Positions 10,317 through 21,592 of a stretch of 64,000 nucleotides of DNA are shown one piece after another. Every line of letters begins with the position of its first letter. Position 1 is the first letter of the stretch. Source of the stretch: Lucinisca nassula (lineage: Eukaryota; Mollusca; Bivalvia; Lucinida; Lucinidae); NCBI GenBank assembly GCA_963580285.1, contig OY757010.1, forward strand, positions 149,654,675-149,718,674, written 5' to 3'. The translations under genes were made by a program, and so were the position numbers. Under the pieces are notes generated by a model, which was not told where the DNA came from, searched no databases, and worked only from the letters and a program-made list of their open reading frames with translations.

Positions 10317-10595
10317 GGAATCTGCTGAAAGTTGATGTAACAGGTATTAAATACAGATCTACCTGCCATGCATATGTCATCAGGGTAGTGATAAGCATGC
10401 AGAAACTGGCTGACAGTCATTAATTATCATTACATGCTGAATCTTGACAGGCCTGGTGAAAATCTGGATGGAATATGGCTACTCTGGGCTCCTGCAGGGC
10501 TTATAATCTATGGAAAATTCAGACTATTTTGCTCAAATGCTATAATAGAAGCAACTGTTGCAATACCTATTAAAGTAACATTATAGCTTCCATAT
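10317..10595. other. No recognised feature
   Basis: Single-copy looking sequence without features that I can name. Confidence 0.4.
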
Positions 10596-10808
10596 TTAAC
10601 CCTTATCTTGCTGTTCACGACAACCCCTAACTTTGCAAACAGTGTAGATCCAGATCAGATGGCTTCTGAAGAAGCCATCTGATCAGGATCTACGCTGTTT
10701 GTCATTTAGTTTATAAATTTGTAGCAATAAATTACATCAAGTCATTTGATTGGTTGATAGACAGAAATGGGTGTGGCTTAAATGAATATTCAGCAAGAGA
10801 AGGGTTAA
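10596..10808 (+). mobile_element. Family A MITE (A3)
   Basis: TTAA 10596-10599 and 10805-10808, 213 bp, same orientation as A1, intact hairpin. Confidence 0.9.
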
Positions 10809-11016
10809 GAAAGCTTGAGTTTGCTATTATTGAATCATCAATGTACCCTAGTTCAAACTCATTATCTGGACCACCCACCCCCAATTGTCGCTGTATGCTC
10901 TATAAACTGTTTAGATCAGCAATAGTGAAGGTATAGAATCAGAATCATCAGAATCAGAATTGTACCTGGTGACACCTCAAATGACATTCATACACCAGGA
11001 CCTGTGATGTGGGAAG

Positions 11017-11229
11017 TTAACCCTTATCTTGCTGAATATTCATTTAAGCCAAACCTATTTCTGTCTATCAACCAATCAAATTACTTGATATAATTTATTG
11101 CTACAAATTCTTAAATTGAATGCCAAACAGTGTAGATCCTGATCAGGTGGCTTCTGAAGAAGCCACCTGATCTGGATCTACACTGTTTCCAAAGATATGG
11201 GTTGTCGTGAACAGCATGATAAGAGTTAG
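11017..11229 (-). mobile_element. Family A MITE (A4)
   Basis: TTAA 11017-11020 and TTAG 11226-11229, 213 bp, opposite to A3. The hairpin has GGTGGC/GCCACC in place of GATGGC/GCCATC: both arms changed together. Confidence 0.88.
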
Positions 11230-11384
11230 TCACTTGCTCTTACAAAAGAGGTAAATTTAGCTACACAATCATCAGCACCTGATGGCTACTCCGGCAAGAA
11301 AACAGCCCACCAACCCACACACCATCCAAACTCTATACAACTTTACTCATTTTTTTATAAACACACATATCTTAAAACTCTCAA

Positions 11385-11672
11385 CCCCCACCCATCGGGG
11401 CTTGAAGAAATATATGGGCTGCATAATGCTTCCACCCAGAGCTGAAACCAACCCGCACACGAGTACTGGTAAACCGCTTAGAGGGTCTAAGCCTGCCCAG
11501 GCAAAGCGGTACGAGTCTGCCTGTCCATGCTTTTAAACCCTATTGGGTTCATCTGGCGACAGGGCTTGAGATGTCATTTCATCTCAAAGTAAAAGTCCCA
11601 CAAAATTGGAAGCAACGTCTCCATAATAACCTTTACAGTGTTGATGGGGACGTTAAACCTCAAATCAAACAA
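11385..11672 (+). mobile_element. SINE S1
   Basis: Forward S1 from 'cccccacccatcggggctt' to 'aatcaaacaaatg'. TSD ttaaaactc at 11372-11380 and 11675-11683. Confidence 0.88.
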
Positions 11673-11731
11673 ATGTTAAAACTCAATCTGCCGCTTCCAT
11701 ATTTCGATACATGACCTCTTACTTATAGCCA

Positions 11732-11944
11732 TTAACCCTTCTCTTGCTGAATATTCATTTCAGCCCCACCCTTCTCTGACGTTGAACCAATCAGATAACT
11801 TGATGTAATTTATTGCAACAAATTCATAATCTGAATGGCAAACAATGTAGATCCTGATCAGATGGCTTCTTCAGAAGCCATCTGATCTGGATCTTCATTG
11901 TTTGGAAAATGAGGCATATCCGGGCACAGCAGGCCAAGGGTTAA
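11732..11944 (-). mobile_element. Family A MITE (A5)
   Basis: TTAA 11732-11735 and 11941-11944, 213 bp. Confidence 0.88.
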
Positions 11945-11964
11945 CCTACTCAGCAAATGATGAA

Positions 11965-12090
11965 TTGATATTTTTTCCAGAAAACAGGATTTGACATTTT
12001 ATGAAAATTGTCTCCTATTGCATGAAATGTCTGTTATCTGGGAAAATATGAGAAAAATATTTCAAAATATCATCTGCTGAAAAATACCCA
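11965..12090. repeat. Family F palindromic repeat (F1)
   Basis: Inverted arms 'ccagaaaacaggatttgaca' and 'tgtctgttatctggg'. Related copy at 21392. Confidence 0.65.
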
Positions 12091-12250
12091 GCATGCTTGG
12101 GTTTTTCTTCTTTGTCAACTATGTAACACCGCAACCTCTTTATAACACCATAATAAGGTGGACTCTTCCATTGCTATATGTTGGACAAGTCCATTTTTCA
12201 TATAAAAGGTGTCAGGCCTATTTTTATTCTATTTTTGATGGAAAACCAGT

Positions 12251-13256
12251 GCTTCAGCTGAAGTGCAAGACCCGCCGGATGCTTTTAGCTTTATGAGTGT
12301 TACCATATATGGGTATGGCGGCCATTTTGGTCATGTGACCTGAACCTAAAACGGTTCCCCCAATAAATGCGCCTTATCGTATGGAGCAAAAATATATCCT
12401 ATACTTTAGCACTGTATTCTGAATCGTTTGCAGGATAAAATGCATTCTCACTTTTCCAATACAAAAGCATATGTGTCAAAGTTTGACCCAAGGCACAAAG
12501 AAGGTCAAGGTCAACCCAGGGTCACCATTTTAGCAATTTATGATGGGCCTACTTCCCAGATGCTATTTATCAAGTTTCGTGGAAATCGGCCCAATGGTTC
12601 TGGAGAAGACTATTTTTGAAGGGTTTTTACCATATATGGCTTGGCGGCCATTTTGGTCATGTGACCTGGACCACTTGAGCAAATTTTGGTTTCCCCCATC
12701 CCATAAAGGCTCCATATGAAATTTAACTTCAATCGGCGCAACGGTTTCAAAGGAGAAGCAGTTCGAATATTTTCACATTTTTCGCCTTGGCGAGGCTATA
12801 CTAAATGGAATGTAATATTTCGCAAGTTCATTGGTTAGATCTCATTGATATCTATCAGTATGCCAAAAATTGTTTAAATATTCCAAGCGGTTAAGTCAAT
12901 ATTACCAATTTTCACAAACGGGTTAGGGACGGACAGACAGACAGACCATATATGGCTTGGCGGCCATTTTGGTCATGTGACCTGGACCCTATGAGCAAAT
13001 TTTGGTTTCCCCCATCCCAAAGAGGCTCCATATGAAATTTGACTTCAATCGGCCCAACGGTTTCCGAGGAGAAGCAGTTCGAAAATTTTCACATTTTTCG
13101 CCTCAGCGAGGCTATACTAAATGGAATATTCGCAAGTTCATTGGTTAGATCTCATTGATATCTATCAGTATGCCAAAAATTGTTTAAATATTCTAAGCGG
13201 TTAAGTCACTATCACCAATTTTCACAAACGGGTTACGGAAGGACAGACAGACTGTA
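12251..13256 (-). mobile_element. Helitron-like element H1, short copy
   Basis: Read on the minus strand, it ends with a hairpin TTCAGCTGAA then GCACTGG followed by T, the pattern of a Helitron 3' end (hairpin + CTRR, inserted before T). Inside are three tandem units with 'atggcggccattttggtcat', 'aaacgggttagggacgg' and similar. No Rep/helicase is present, so it would be non-autonomous. Class is inference; the inverted copy at 45220-47449 is direct evidence of the unit. Confidence 0.7.
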
Positions 13257-13671
13257 TGTTGGTACTGTAATCCATGAATGGCTATTATGGACACTGACAA
13301 ACAGAGAAGGCACAAGGTGCCACAGACTGTGCAGGCATAACTCCAGGTGTTCACTGTTACTGTTTGCAAAAGTTCAACCATTATTAAAATAAATTTCTAT
13401 ATAAATTCAACCGGACACCCCATAATTTTAATATGGACCTACTAGTGAGAAAGATGCTTTTCATCTCAACCCATAAAATGCCAATCAAGACAACAGACTG
13501 TGGTCTGCTTTGCGGCCTGCCGGTTACCTTAAAAGTAATTCTTTGCAAACAGTGTGGATCCAGATAAGACTGCTGCCTATATGCAAAAATATTTTTAAAA
13601 AGTTTGCGAAGAAATTCAGCAGACGACATAAGCAGACGACATTTTCAGATCATGATGTAGTTCTCGGTGTC

Positions 13672-13855
13672 TTAACCCTTATCTTGCTGTTCACGACAAC
13701 CTCTATCTTTGCAAACAGTGTAGATCCAGATCAGATGGCTTCTGAAGAAGCCATCTGATCAGGATCTACACTGTTTGACATTCAGTTTATGAATATGTAG
13801 AAATAAATTACTTCAAATAATCTCATTGGTTCAAAGTCCATAAGAGAAGGGTTAA
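13672..13855 (+). mobile_element. Family A MITE (A6)
   Basis: TTAA 13672-13675 and 13852-13855. About 30 bp shorter than the norm through loss near the right end. Confidence 0.88.
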
Positions 13856-13981
13856 GGGTTAAATGGGTATGTAAATGTATCTGATCACCCTCCTGTCCCA
13901 CTCCTCCCTAAAGAGTTTCAGAATAGAAAATAATCAGTATGCAAATGTGCTTGCCAATTGCTTTCATGGTGTTTTTTTTTT

Positions 13982-14060
13982 TTAACGGTCATTTTCTCCC
14001 TTTCACTGATACAAGAAGGGCAGTGTTCAGTTTCTGGCAAAAAAAAAATTGCATTGTACT
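13982..14060 (+). mobile_element. SINE S2 fragment
   Basis: Matches the S2 body ('acggtcattttctccc', 'caagaagggcagtgttcag') and is interrupted by D1. Confidence 0.65.
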
Positions 14061-14065
14061 ACTAC

Positions 14066-14457
14066 TAGGGCTGACACAAATAATCGTATAATTGATTTAA
14101 TCGATCGATAAATTCCACAAAATGATAATCATTTCTGATTTGCTTGTAATCGATTACTAGATAGGTACAATTTACTTCCCAAAGGTATGCCTAAAATAGC
14201 TGGATGAGTGGCAAACAGTGCAGACCCTGATGAGACGCAGGATGATGCGGCATCTCATCTGGGTATACAGTGTTTGCTCGAGCCTGTCTGTTCAAATATA
14301 CATATGGTAAAGAGCAACATATGATAAGAGTCAAGCTCAGACAGAAAGCTGGACAGGTAAAATAATGACAAAAACCTTAGCGATTACTAATCGTTTATCG
14401 ATCGCAATGACAGGACTGATAATCGATTACCCTTTCAGCTCCGATTAGCCAGCCCTA
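14066..14457 (+). mobile_element. Family D MITE (D1), hAT-like, 8-bp TSD
   Basis: 392 bp with ends TAGGGCTGACAC.. and ..AGCCAGCCCTA and exact TSD actactac (14058-14065, 14458-14465). AT-rich subterminal ATCGATTA repeats. The centre (14214-14277) is the shared hairpin, here in its GATGAG/CTCATC form. TSD length and TIR fit hAT (inference). Confidence 0.92.
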
Positions 14458-14565
14458 ACTACTACTCAGGTTGATGGCTTATGTATAATGGTTAGGTAAT
14501 CTTACTGACTTGATATTGATTACTGGGCGGATAACCCAACGAGTGTTTACTGGGCAGTTGTTTTT

Positions 14566-14715
14566 TTTTTGTTTTGGTTTTACGACACTTTCAAGATTAT
14601 TTCACTCATATCGAGCTGACAGTTAATCAGAGATGGGCGAAAAAACGGAGTACCCGGAGAAAAACCACCTGACCTTCAGTTGCAGAACTTGGCGTCTCAC
14701 ATGTGACCCGAGCGA
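14566..14715 (-). mobile_element. SINE S5
   Basis: Reverse copy: 'ggttttacgacactttcaag', 'ggagaaaaaccacctgacc', head cut near 'cacatgtgacccgag'. Confidence 0.75.
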
Positions 14716-14984
14716 GGCTTACTGGGCAGTTAAATCAACAAACAACTAAGACATGTATCCTATATTTGCAGTAAAACTTGGGATTAGACTGATTATCATG
14801 ATATTAATCCCTGACTTGAAGGATTTGGAAGGGATTACAGAATTAAGAAGATGAAAATAACTTCTACTCAGTCTAAATCAACAGGTGGTGTGTGCATATC
14901 AAGAAGCCAGGAGACAGAGGCCTCCCAGGTGACCCATTACCAAAACAAGCCTATTCAACTAGGCTTGTTTTGGAGGAGAAAGTT

Positions 14985-15207
14985 TTACTACCTAAAAAAA
15001 AAAAATCTGATATTTTTCATATATCTGCTAACAACATGGATTGCGGGAATTCTTTAGAACTGCCTCAACCTACGATACTGTATGTTACAATATACGATGT
15101 ATATGTTTTTGAGAGAAATAAATATATTGTATACCCCTGTAAACCAAAGTTTTATTATATAAAAGTGGGGTCTAGGGGTCAAAATTATTTAGGCATGTTT
15201 TCGTGAT
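14985..15207 (+). mobile_element. Family E MITE, decayed
   Basis: Right half clear: 'tatataaaagtggggtcta' and end 'ggcatgttttcgtgatgg'. Left half damaged. Confidence 0.6.
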
Positions 15208-15378
15208 GGCTGACCCCTAGGTTACCAAACTTTTTTTCATGCTCAACTCAACTAAGTTTTATAGCCAAAAGTTCTGCCATTTTCTTTAAAATATAAACAA
15301 GCTGACACCCTTAAATTCTGAAAAATACAATTCATTCAGGAAAAATTGATTGATGAACAAATACATATGGAACCTGTT

Positions 15379-15600
15379 GATTTTGTTTGATTTGAGGTTT
15401 AACGTCAACAACAGCTGTATTTAGGTCATTTTGGAGATGCTGCTTCCAATTTTGTGGAACTTTTACCCAACATTCGGATACAATGACTTCTCAATCCCTG
15501 CGGCCCAATGAAACCAATAGGGTTTATAGGCTAGACGGGCCAACTCGCACCACTTGGCCACTACGTAGACTTAGACCTTCTAAGCAGTTTACCAGTTAGC
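15379..15600 (-). mobile_element. SINE S1, head-truncated
   Basis: Reverse S1, tail to middle ('gatttgaggtttaacgtca' to 'gcagtttaccagt'). Confidence 0.75.
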
Positions 15601-15631
15601 TAAGCCTAGCCACTAGGCGTTAAAATGAATA

Positions 15632-15953
15632 CCGTATTTGCCCTAATTACCGCACATGCTCCTATAAGCGCACACTAAAGCTATTTTTGAAAAGAAAATG
15701 CATAAGCCATACTTTACAGTAACCTCGCCTTGAAGCTCTCACAGTAAATCTATAAAACCTTTCCCTTATTCAATGGTGAAGGCAATATGCTTAAATATCC
15801 TTTTCCGTCCCGTTAAAGATCAGTATGCATCATCTCGGGAGCTATTGTGTGCGCTAATTAGGTAGATTTTTCACCATGATTTTTTGACACGATTTTGGAA
15901 AAAATAAGGGCATGATGCGGTAATGAGGGCGAATATGGTAATATGGATTTAAA
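15632..15953 (+). mobile_element. Family M TIR MITE (M2)
   Basis: Ends TACCGTATTTGCCCTAATTA and GCGAATATGGTA, colinear with M1. Confidence 0.82.
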
Positions 15954-16140
15954 ATCATCTTTTGCACTAAAATGAACAGTGTTTAAAAGTTTAGCTAGTC
16001 TAGTCTCTCTGGCTCAATTTTAATCCTAAGATTTGAGACTCTACCAAATAGAATTGCCATTACTAAGGTGATAAATTTTTAAACCAATAAAAAATACCAA
16101 AAAAACTGATCAGCCTTTTATTATCAGACTAGAAGCTAGT

Positions 16141-16230
16141 CTATTTACCAGTACTTGTGTGCGGTCGGTTTCAGCTCTGTGTAGAAGCAGCATGCAGCCC
16201 AATCTAGTTCTCCAAGCCCTGATGGGCAAA
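16141..16230 (-). mobile_element. SINE S1, head fragment
   Basis: About 90 bp of the S1 5' part ('cagctctgtgtagaagcag', 'caagccctgatgggc'). Confidence 0.75.
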
Positions 16231-16269
16231 CTGATAATTCTCAGATATAAAGCTCAGACTAAGATTCTA

Positions 16270-16422
16270 TTTAGTGAGACGCCAAGTTCTGCAACAGAAG
16301 GTCAGGTGGTTTTTCTCCGGGTACTCTGGTTTTCGCCCACCTCTGATTAACGATCGGCTCGATATGAGTGAAATAATCTTGAAAGGGCCGTAAAACCCAA
16401 ACCAAAAAAAAAAAAAAAAAAG
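16270..16422 (+). mobile_element. SINE S5 with A tail
   Basis: 'aggtcaggtggtttttctcc', 'ttgaaagggccgtaaaaccc', then an A-run (16404-16422). Confidence 0.78.
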
Positions 16423-16650
16423 ATTCTATTTAATTAATTAGAGCACAACAATGACAGGCAATTCAAAAACATAGAATAAATACAGGGAAATGCCAAAATT
16501 TCTGCTAATATTTGTTCATTTTGGGCTAGAATTTCAGGTCTACATGATCGCAAAGAAGTGGTCTTTGATGAAAAAAATTGAAAAGTTCAGAATAGAGCTG
16601 CTACATTATTAACTTTGAAACTGGGAGTATGACTGGAATATTAGGAAAAC

Positions 16651-16862
16651 TTAACCCTTGTCCTGCTAATCCCGGATATGCCTTATCTTTGAAACAATGT
16701 AGATCCAGATCAGATGGCTTCTGACAAAGCCATCTGATCAGGATCTACATTATTTGCCATTCAGATTGTGAATTTGTTGCAATAATTTGCATCAAGTAAT
16801 CTGATTGGTTATAATCAGTAGTGGGTGTGGCATATATAAATATTCAGCAGGACAAGAGTTAA
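16651..16862 (+). mobile_element. Family A MITE (A7)
   Basis: TTAA 16651-16654 and 16859-16862. Subtype with CCCTTGTCCTGCT ends, as in A8, A14, A15 and A17. Confidence 0.88.
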
Positions 16863-16875
16863 GAGCTATCAGAAG

Positions 16876-17267
16876 TAAAACTGACACGATTAATCGAAAA
16901 ATCGATTAATTGATCGATATGTTCCTCACAAATGATTATCATTATTGATTTGTTTGTAATCGATTATTTGATAAGTACAATTTCCTACAAAAAGCTGTGC
17001 TTAAAATAGCTGGATGAGTGGCAAACAGTGCAGACCATGATGAGACACCGCATTCTGCGGCGTCTCATCTGGGTCTACACTGTTTGCTCAGAGCTGTCTG
17101 TTCAAATATACATATGGTAAAGTACAACGTATGGTAAGAGTCATGCTCAGGCAGAAAGCCTAACAGGTAAAATTATAACAAAATCTTAAGTGATTACTAA
17201 TCGATTATCGATCATAATGGCAGGAATGATAATCGATTATCCTTTCAGCTCCGATTAGCCAGCCCTA
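16876..17267 (+). mobile_element. Family D MITE (D2), hAT-like, 8-bp TSD
   Basis: Again 392 bp. TSD atcagaag at 16868-16875 and 17268-17275. The left end has mutated to TAAAACTGACAC; the right end is AGCCAGCCCTA. Hairpin core at 17022-17089 in GATGAG/CTCATC form. Confidence 0.92.
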
Positions 17268-17462
17268 ATCAGAAGTTGGAAGATGAAAAAAGCTGAATTT
17301 TTGCTGAGGATAGTGTAGCTAAGTAACAATTCTGATTCTGAATCTACACTCATATTTCTTACTTGTTTATCAAATTCAATATGTTGCTTGCCAGTTCTTG
17401 TAAAAGGTAGGAATAAGAAAACTTGTTCACCAAAAAATCATGTGAAATTACCTTAAAAATTA

Positions 17463-17760
17463 TGCCGGCCTCATTAGCTCAGTCGGATGCGGGTCTGACT
17501 GGCGATTAGGAGGATGCGGGTTCAATACCTACTGGGGTCGGCAACATTCTTTCGTGGAGATGAAATCTTTTCTAAGGTCATTCTCTCCCTTCTGCTGATT
17601 CAAGAAGGACTGTTGTTTCTGGCAAAAGAATGTGCACTGTACTGGTTAACTGCTTACGTATAAGCCTACCAGAAAAAAGAATGAATAGATAAACTGACCG
17701 GCTCAAAAATGACCTAAATAGTGTTAACAGGGATGTTAAACCCCAATTCAAACAAACAAA
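17463..17760 (+). mobile_element. SINE S2, full length, tRNA-derived
   Basis: tRNA-like head 'ccggcctcattagctcagtc' with box B 'gggttcaatacc'. Body 'caagaaggactgttgtttc'. Tail 'gttaaaccccaattc' + (CAAA)n. The anticodon arm cannot fold as a normal tRNA and there is no gene-like 3' end. Confidence 0.88.
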
Positions 17761-18660
17761 CTTTTATTTAATACAAATGGATGCAGAGTAGCAAACAAAT
17801 GACATGAAGTTTGCAAAAGGTACTTACCATTATAAATCCAAGTATAAATTAAATTCAAAGTTGGTGCACTCAAAACCATTCTGACATATAAGCATAATCC
17901 ACAAACCAAATAAATCCAAAAACAAATTCTATGAGAAAACCAAGTTTGACAGCACAAATCACATTGAAGTATCAGCGACTAGACCTTGTTGATTCAATAG
18001 ATAAAATTAAACCTCTTACTTTACAAACAAACTGGATGTGAGAAAAAAAACCACAGGATTCCAATGAAGTATTTTTGTTCTTGTTTGCTCTTGTACTAAC
18101 TGTGACAAATATCTCACAGTTTACCAAAGAGATCTGCAGGTTTTGATTACAAAGCTATTTATACTGAGTAGATAAAACTATATCTACTACCCATGCATAT
18201 TACAATGATTAGATAACAATGCTGAGCTTAGTGGGAGTTCCACAAGGGGGTCCTCTTTCTGACACACTTATCCCAATAAAAGGCATTGTTTCAATAAGAA
18301 CTATGTGGGAGGCAAATTAGATAAATGCTTGTCATCCTGTCAACCATTATTTCCAGTTTCAACATAAATTTTCCATATAGCCTTGTCCTATGTACTGCAT
18401 TTATTGTAAATTTTGAAAAGTCTCAAAATCACTATTTTTGTCCAACTTTTGATTTCAATGTTCCTTATTCTGAGCAAGATCTTTGAAGTGTGTTTTTATG
18501 GCTGATGCAGTGTAATGACCAAAGTTCAATACAACCACACACTATTCAAAATCCATTCATCTAAATTCACATAAATTCTGTAAATGATAGCGTTACACAG
18601 TTCTGATGTCCAAATTGCTTCATATCTCTTAGATATTTGACAAAGCTTGAAATATAGAGT
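17761..18660. other. No recognised feature; (GGAAT)4 at the end
   Basis: AT-rich single-copy looking DNA. A short microsatellite ggaatggaatggaatggaat lies at about 18673-18692. No exon supported. Confidence 0.45.
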
Positions 18661-18721
18661 GAACTGGACAGGAATGGAATGGAATGGAATGATGTCACAG
18701 GATATATTATGTGTATTCTGA

Positions 18722-18805
18722 CCGGCAGGCCTTAGCAAACAGTGTAGACCCAGATGAGATGCCACAGAATGTGGCATCTCATCAGGGTCCTACACTGTTT
18801 GCCAT
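18722..18805. repeat. Stand-alone shared hairpin core
   Basis: 84-bp imperfect palindrome, 'agcaaacagtgtagaccc' to 'tacactgtttgcc', with no recognisable A, B or D ends around it. Keeps the CCAGAT/CCTGAT asymmetry. Confidence 0.85.
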
Positions 18806-18811
18806 ACATCT

Positions 18812-19112
18812 ATTTGTTTGTTTGATTTGAGGTTTAACGTCCCTGTCAACACTGTAAAGGTCATTTTGGAGACGTTGCTTCCAATTTTGTGGGACTTTTA
18901 CCCGACATTGAGATGAAATGACTTCTCAAGCCCTGTCGCCCAATGAAACCAATAGGGTTAATTAGCATGGACGGTCCGCCTCACACCGCGGTTCCAGGAC
19001 AGGCTTAGATCCTCTAAGCAGTTTACCAGTACTAGTGTGCGGGCTGGATTTAGCTCTGCGTGGAAGCATCATGCAGCCCATATATTTCTTCAAGCCCCCA
19101 TGGGCGGGGGCA
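18812..19112 (-). mobile_element. SINE S1 beside the core palindrome
   Basis: Reverse, full length. TSD tttgccatacatct (18798-18811) and tttgccatacagct (from 19113), i.e. it inserted at the edge of the hairpin. Confidence 0.88.
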
Positions 19113-19183
19113 TTTGCCATACAGCTAACAATTTTTAGACACAACATATGAGGTAGTGTATTGTACCTGTTCAAATTTTAGAA

Positions 19184-19471
19184 CTGACCCGGCCCCCGCC
19201 CATTGGGGCTTGAAGACATATATGGGCTGCATGATGCTTCCACGCAGAGCTGAAACCGACCCACACACAACTACTGATAAACCGCTTAAAGGATCTAAGC
19301 CTGCCCAGGCAAAGCGGTGCGAAGCCTGCCCAGGCAAAGCGGGACGGGCCGTCCATGCTTATAAACCCTATTGGTTTCATTGGGTGGCAGGGCTTGAGAA
19401 GTCATTTCATCTCAATGTCGGGTAAAAGTGTTGACGGGGACGTTAAACCTCAAATCAAACAAACAAACACA
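19184..19471 (+). mobile_element. SINE S1 with a small internal duplication
   Basis: Forward S1. TSD attttagaac at 19174-19183 and 19472-19481. The phrase 'gcctgcccaggcaaagcgg' occurs twice in a row. Confidence 0.88.
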
Positions 19472-19578
19472 TTTTAGAACAAGTATGGTTAGCAGTTGAG
19501 GCGTTCAAAATACATAGGGTAAATATGGTACACCAAATTTACTATAATAAAGGCAGAACGCCTAGACATTCAGTCTGT

Positions 19579-19853
19579 TTAGCGCACAGATGCTTGGGGT
19601 CAGGTCTGACTAGCTTTCTAGCCTGACAGAACAGGCCTACTATCGATAAAACTTAGTTGAAGGCCTCAAAACAATGTTTTGAAAAAGGTCCCCCATCACT
19701 GATAGGCTCTGTATATTAGAGCCTATCAGTGATGGGGACCTTTTTTAAAACCTTGTTTTAAGGCCTTCAAACAAGTTTTGTCGATAGTAGGCCTGTTCTG
19801 TCGGGCTAGAAAGCTAATCAGACCTGACCCCAAGCATCTGTGGTGTAGCGCAC
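19579..19853. repeat. Long near-perfect inverted repeat (family T)
   Basis: Arms of about 133 bp (19579-19712 and 19721-19853) meet at 'ctctgtatattagag'. Arm ends are 'tagcgcacagatgcttgggg' and its complement. No transposase; it could be a foldback MITE or a recent inverted duplication. Confidence 0.85.
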
Positions 19854-20302
19854 TGTCAGGCACAATCCTATGTACCTTATGCCGACTTTGGATGTGTTTG
19901 GTTGAAATACCCATGCACACAACACAGATATACAAAATTGTCCTTCAATTAACACAAAATACCCCCATTATCTGTTTCTGTGAGGTCATTGTTAGAGTGA
20001 TCTTTCAGCACAATAATAACTGGACTACCTGTATGTACCAGTCAGATATCATTGTCACAGATTGATCTTTGATCTTTCCATTGTGTATAGTTTTAAAAGG
20101 CTTTCAATTGCTAATCTTTTCCTTTTCTCTCTGATAGCAATCCATGGCATCTTGGGGAGATATCCCAGATGTCTGGCACAGAACTGGTCAAATCTTTCAC
20201 ATTTGCTAAAAAGTACAGAAGGGTTGTTGAACATGACATCCCTAAACAATGATACAACAGCAGATCTTGACCCCTTGATTTTTAATTGGTGCCAATAATC
20301 AT
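19854..20302. other. No recognised feature
   Basis: No repeat family or supported exon seen. Confidence 0.4.
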
Positions 20303-20534
20303 ATGAGCCCGCCAAGCGAATTTGTGTCTTCGAGCATTCCGTCATGACAAATTTTAACTGCGCCATTCAGAGGGGCCAGGGATATGGCTTTCTGTCTGAA
20401 GGGTTCTCTTGATTCACTGCTTGTATGAGCGAGCAGCGAAGGTTCTGGCGAGACTGCGCGGATGCGCAGGCTCCCTTAACCTTCGCTGCTCGCATTGGCG
20501 ATAAGTACCAAAATCGCTTGACGGGGCCCATATA
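20303..20534 (+). mobile_element. Family G TIR element (G3)
   Basis: Ends TGAGCCCGCCAAGCGAAT and ATCGCTTGACGGGGCCCA, flanked by atat on both sides. Confidence 0.82.
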
Positions 20535-20539
20535 CAGTA

Positions 20540-20849
20540 TTTGTTTGCTTGATTTTAGGTTTAACGTCCCAGTCAACACTGTAAAGGTAATTTTGGAGAC
20601 GCTGCTTCCAATTTGTGGGATTTTTATCCGACATTGAGATGAAATGATATCTCAAGCCCTGCTGCCCAATGAAACCAGTAGGGTTTATAAGTATGGACGG
20701 GCCGTCACTAGCACCGCTTTGCCTCAGGGCAGGCTTAGATCCTCTACGCTGCTACTACAAGTACTCGTGTGCGGGTCAGTTTCAGCTCTGCGTGGAAGAA
20801 TCATGCAAACCATATATTTTTTCAAGCCCTGATGGGCGGGGGCCGAATG
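20540..20849 (-). mobile_element. SINE S1
   Basis: Reverse, full length, just right of G3. Head 'tgatgggcgggggcc' intact. Confidence 0.85.
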
Positions 20850-20862
20850 ATATACATACAGT

Positions 20863-21268
20863 CAACTTCTGCTATTAAGACCACCTAAAATTAAGACTAA
20901 TTCTGCTATAAAAAGATTATTTTGGAGGTTGCAGTTATTATTTCTTTGTATATATTTTCCACATACAGTGTCCTTTGGTCAGAAACCAACTTTTGGATTG
21001 TTCAAAAGTGGTCTAAAAGACCACTTTTGAGTGAGTGAGCGAGCGAGTGTTTGAGTTTTACGTCCCACCAACAGCTACTGTCATATGGAGACAAGGCCTT
21101 GGTTTAAAGACTCATCCGAAAGTCTGGAAAGGCCCGGGATCGATCCTGCGACCCCTGGTTTTCAAGGCGAGTAGCATAACCACTACACAACAGGGGCTTC
21201 CAGACCACTTTTGAACAGTCCCACTTTTGAACAGTCCCAAAGGTGGTCTTAATATAGGAATTTTACTT
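20863..21268 (+). mobile_element. Family J MITE (J1) split by SINE S3
   Basis: Ends 'cttctgctattaagacca' and 'tggtcttaatataggaa', an inverted repeat. Internal hairpin 'caaaagtggtctaaaagacc'. Other copies at 31890, 49846 and 58566. Confidence 0.8.
21031..21201 (-). mobile_element. SINE S3 nested in J1
   Basis: Reverse S3 with (GAGT/GAGC)n tail. Exact TSD agaccacttttga at 21018-21030 and 21202-21214. Confidence 0.92.
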
Positions 21269-21391
21269 CATCTTGAATAAGCATAGGGTGTGCTTAATTA
21301 TTAAATCAGTGTACACTTTCTTGGCAAATATGATGTAAATGTCCTCCATTTTAATGATCTCTGCACTAATTCAGCAGACCACAAATTGCTG

Positions 21392-21545
21392 ATTATATGT
21401 TTCTGATTTTTCCCAGAAAACAGGACCTGACGTTTCATGCAAATTGTTTGTAGAGACAATTACGTGAGACATCAGGTCCTGTTTTCTGGGAAAAATAAGA
21501 AAAATATTTTAAAAATATTGTCTGCAGAAAAAATACTCAGCATAC
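21392..21545. repeat. Family F palindromic repeat (F2)
   Basis: Arms 'cccagaaaacaggacctgac' and 'caggtcctgttttctggg'. Confidence 0.75.
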
Positions 21546-21592
21546 AGATCTAGAGTGTTAACCAAGTTTGAACTTCAGAATCATGTGAATAT

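Noticed and set aside
14892..15206. 104-codon open frame
   Set aside because: Falls on a decayed family E element and A-run; not conserved with other E copies.
20055..20366. 103-codon open frame on the minus strand
   Set aside because: Extends across the edge of element G3; no domain, composition like non-coding DNA.
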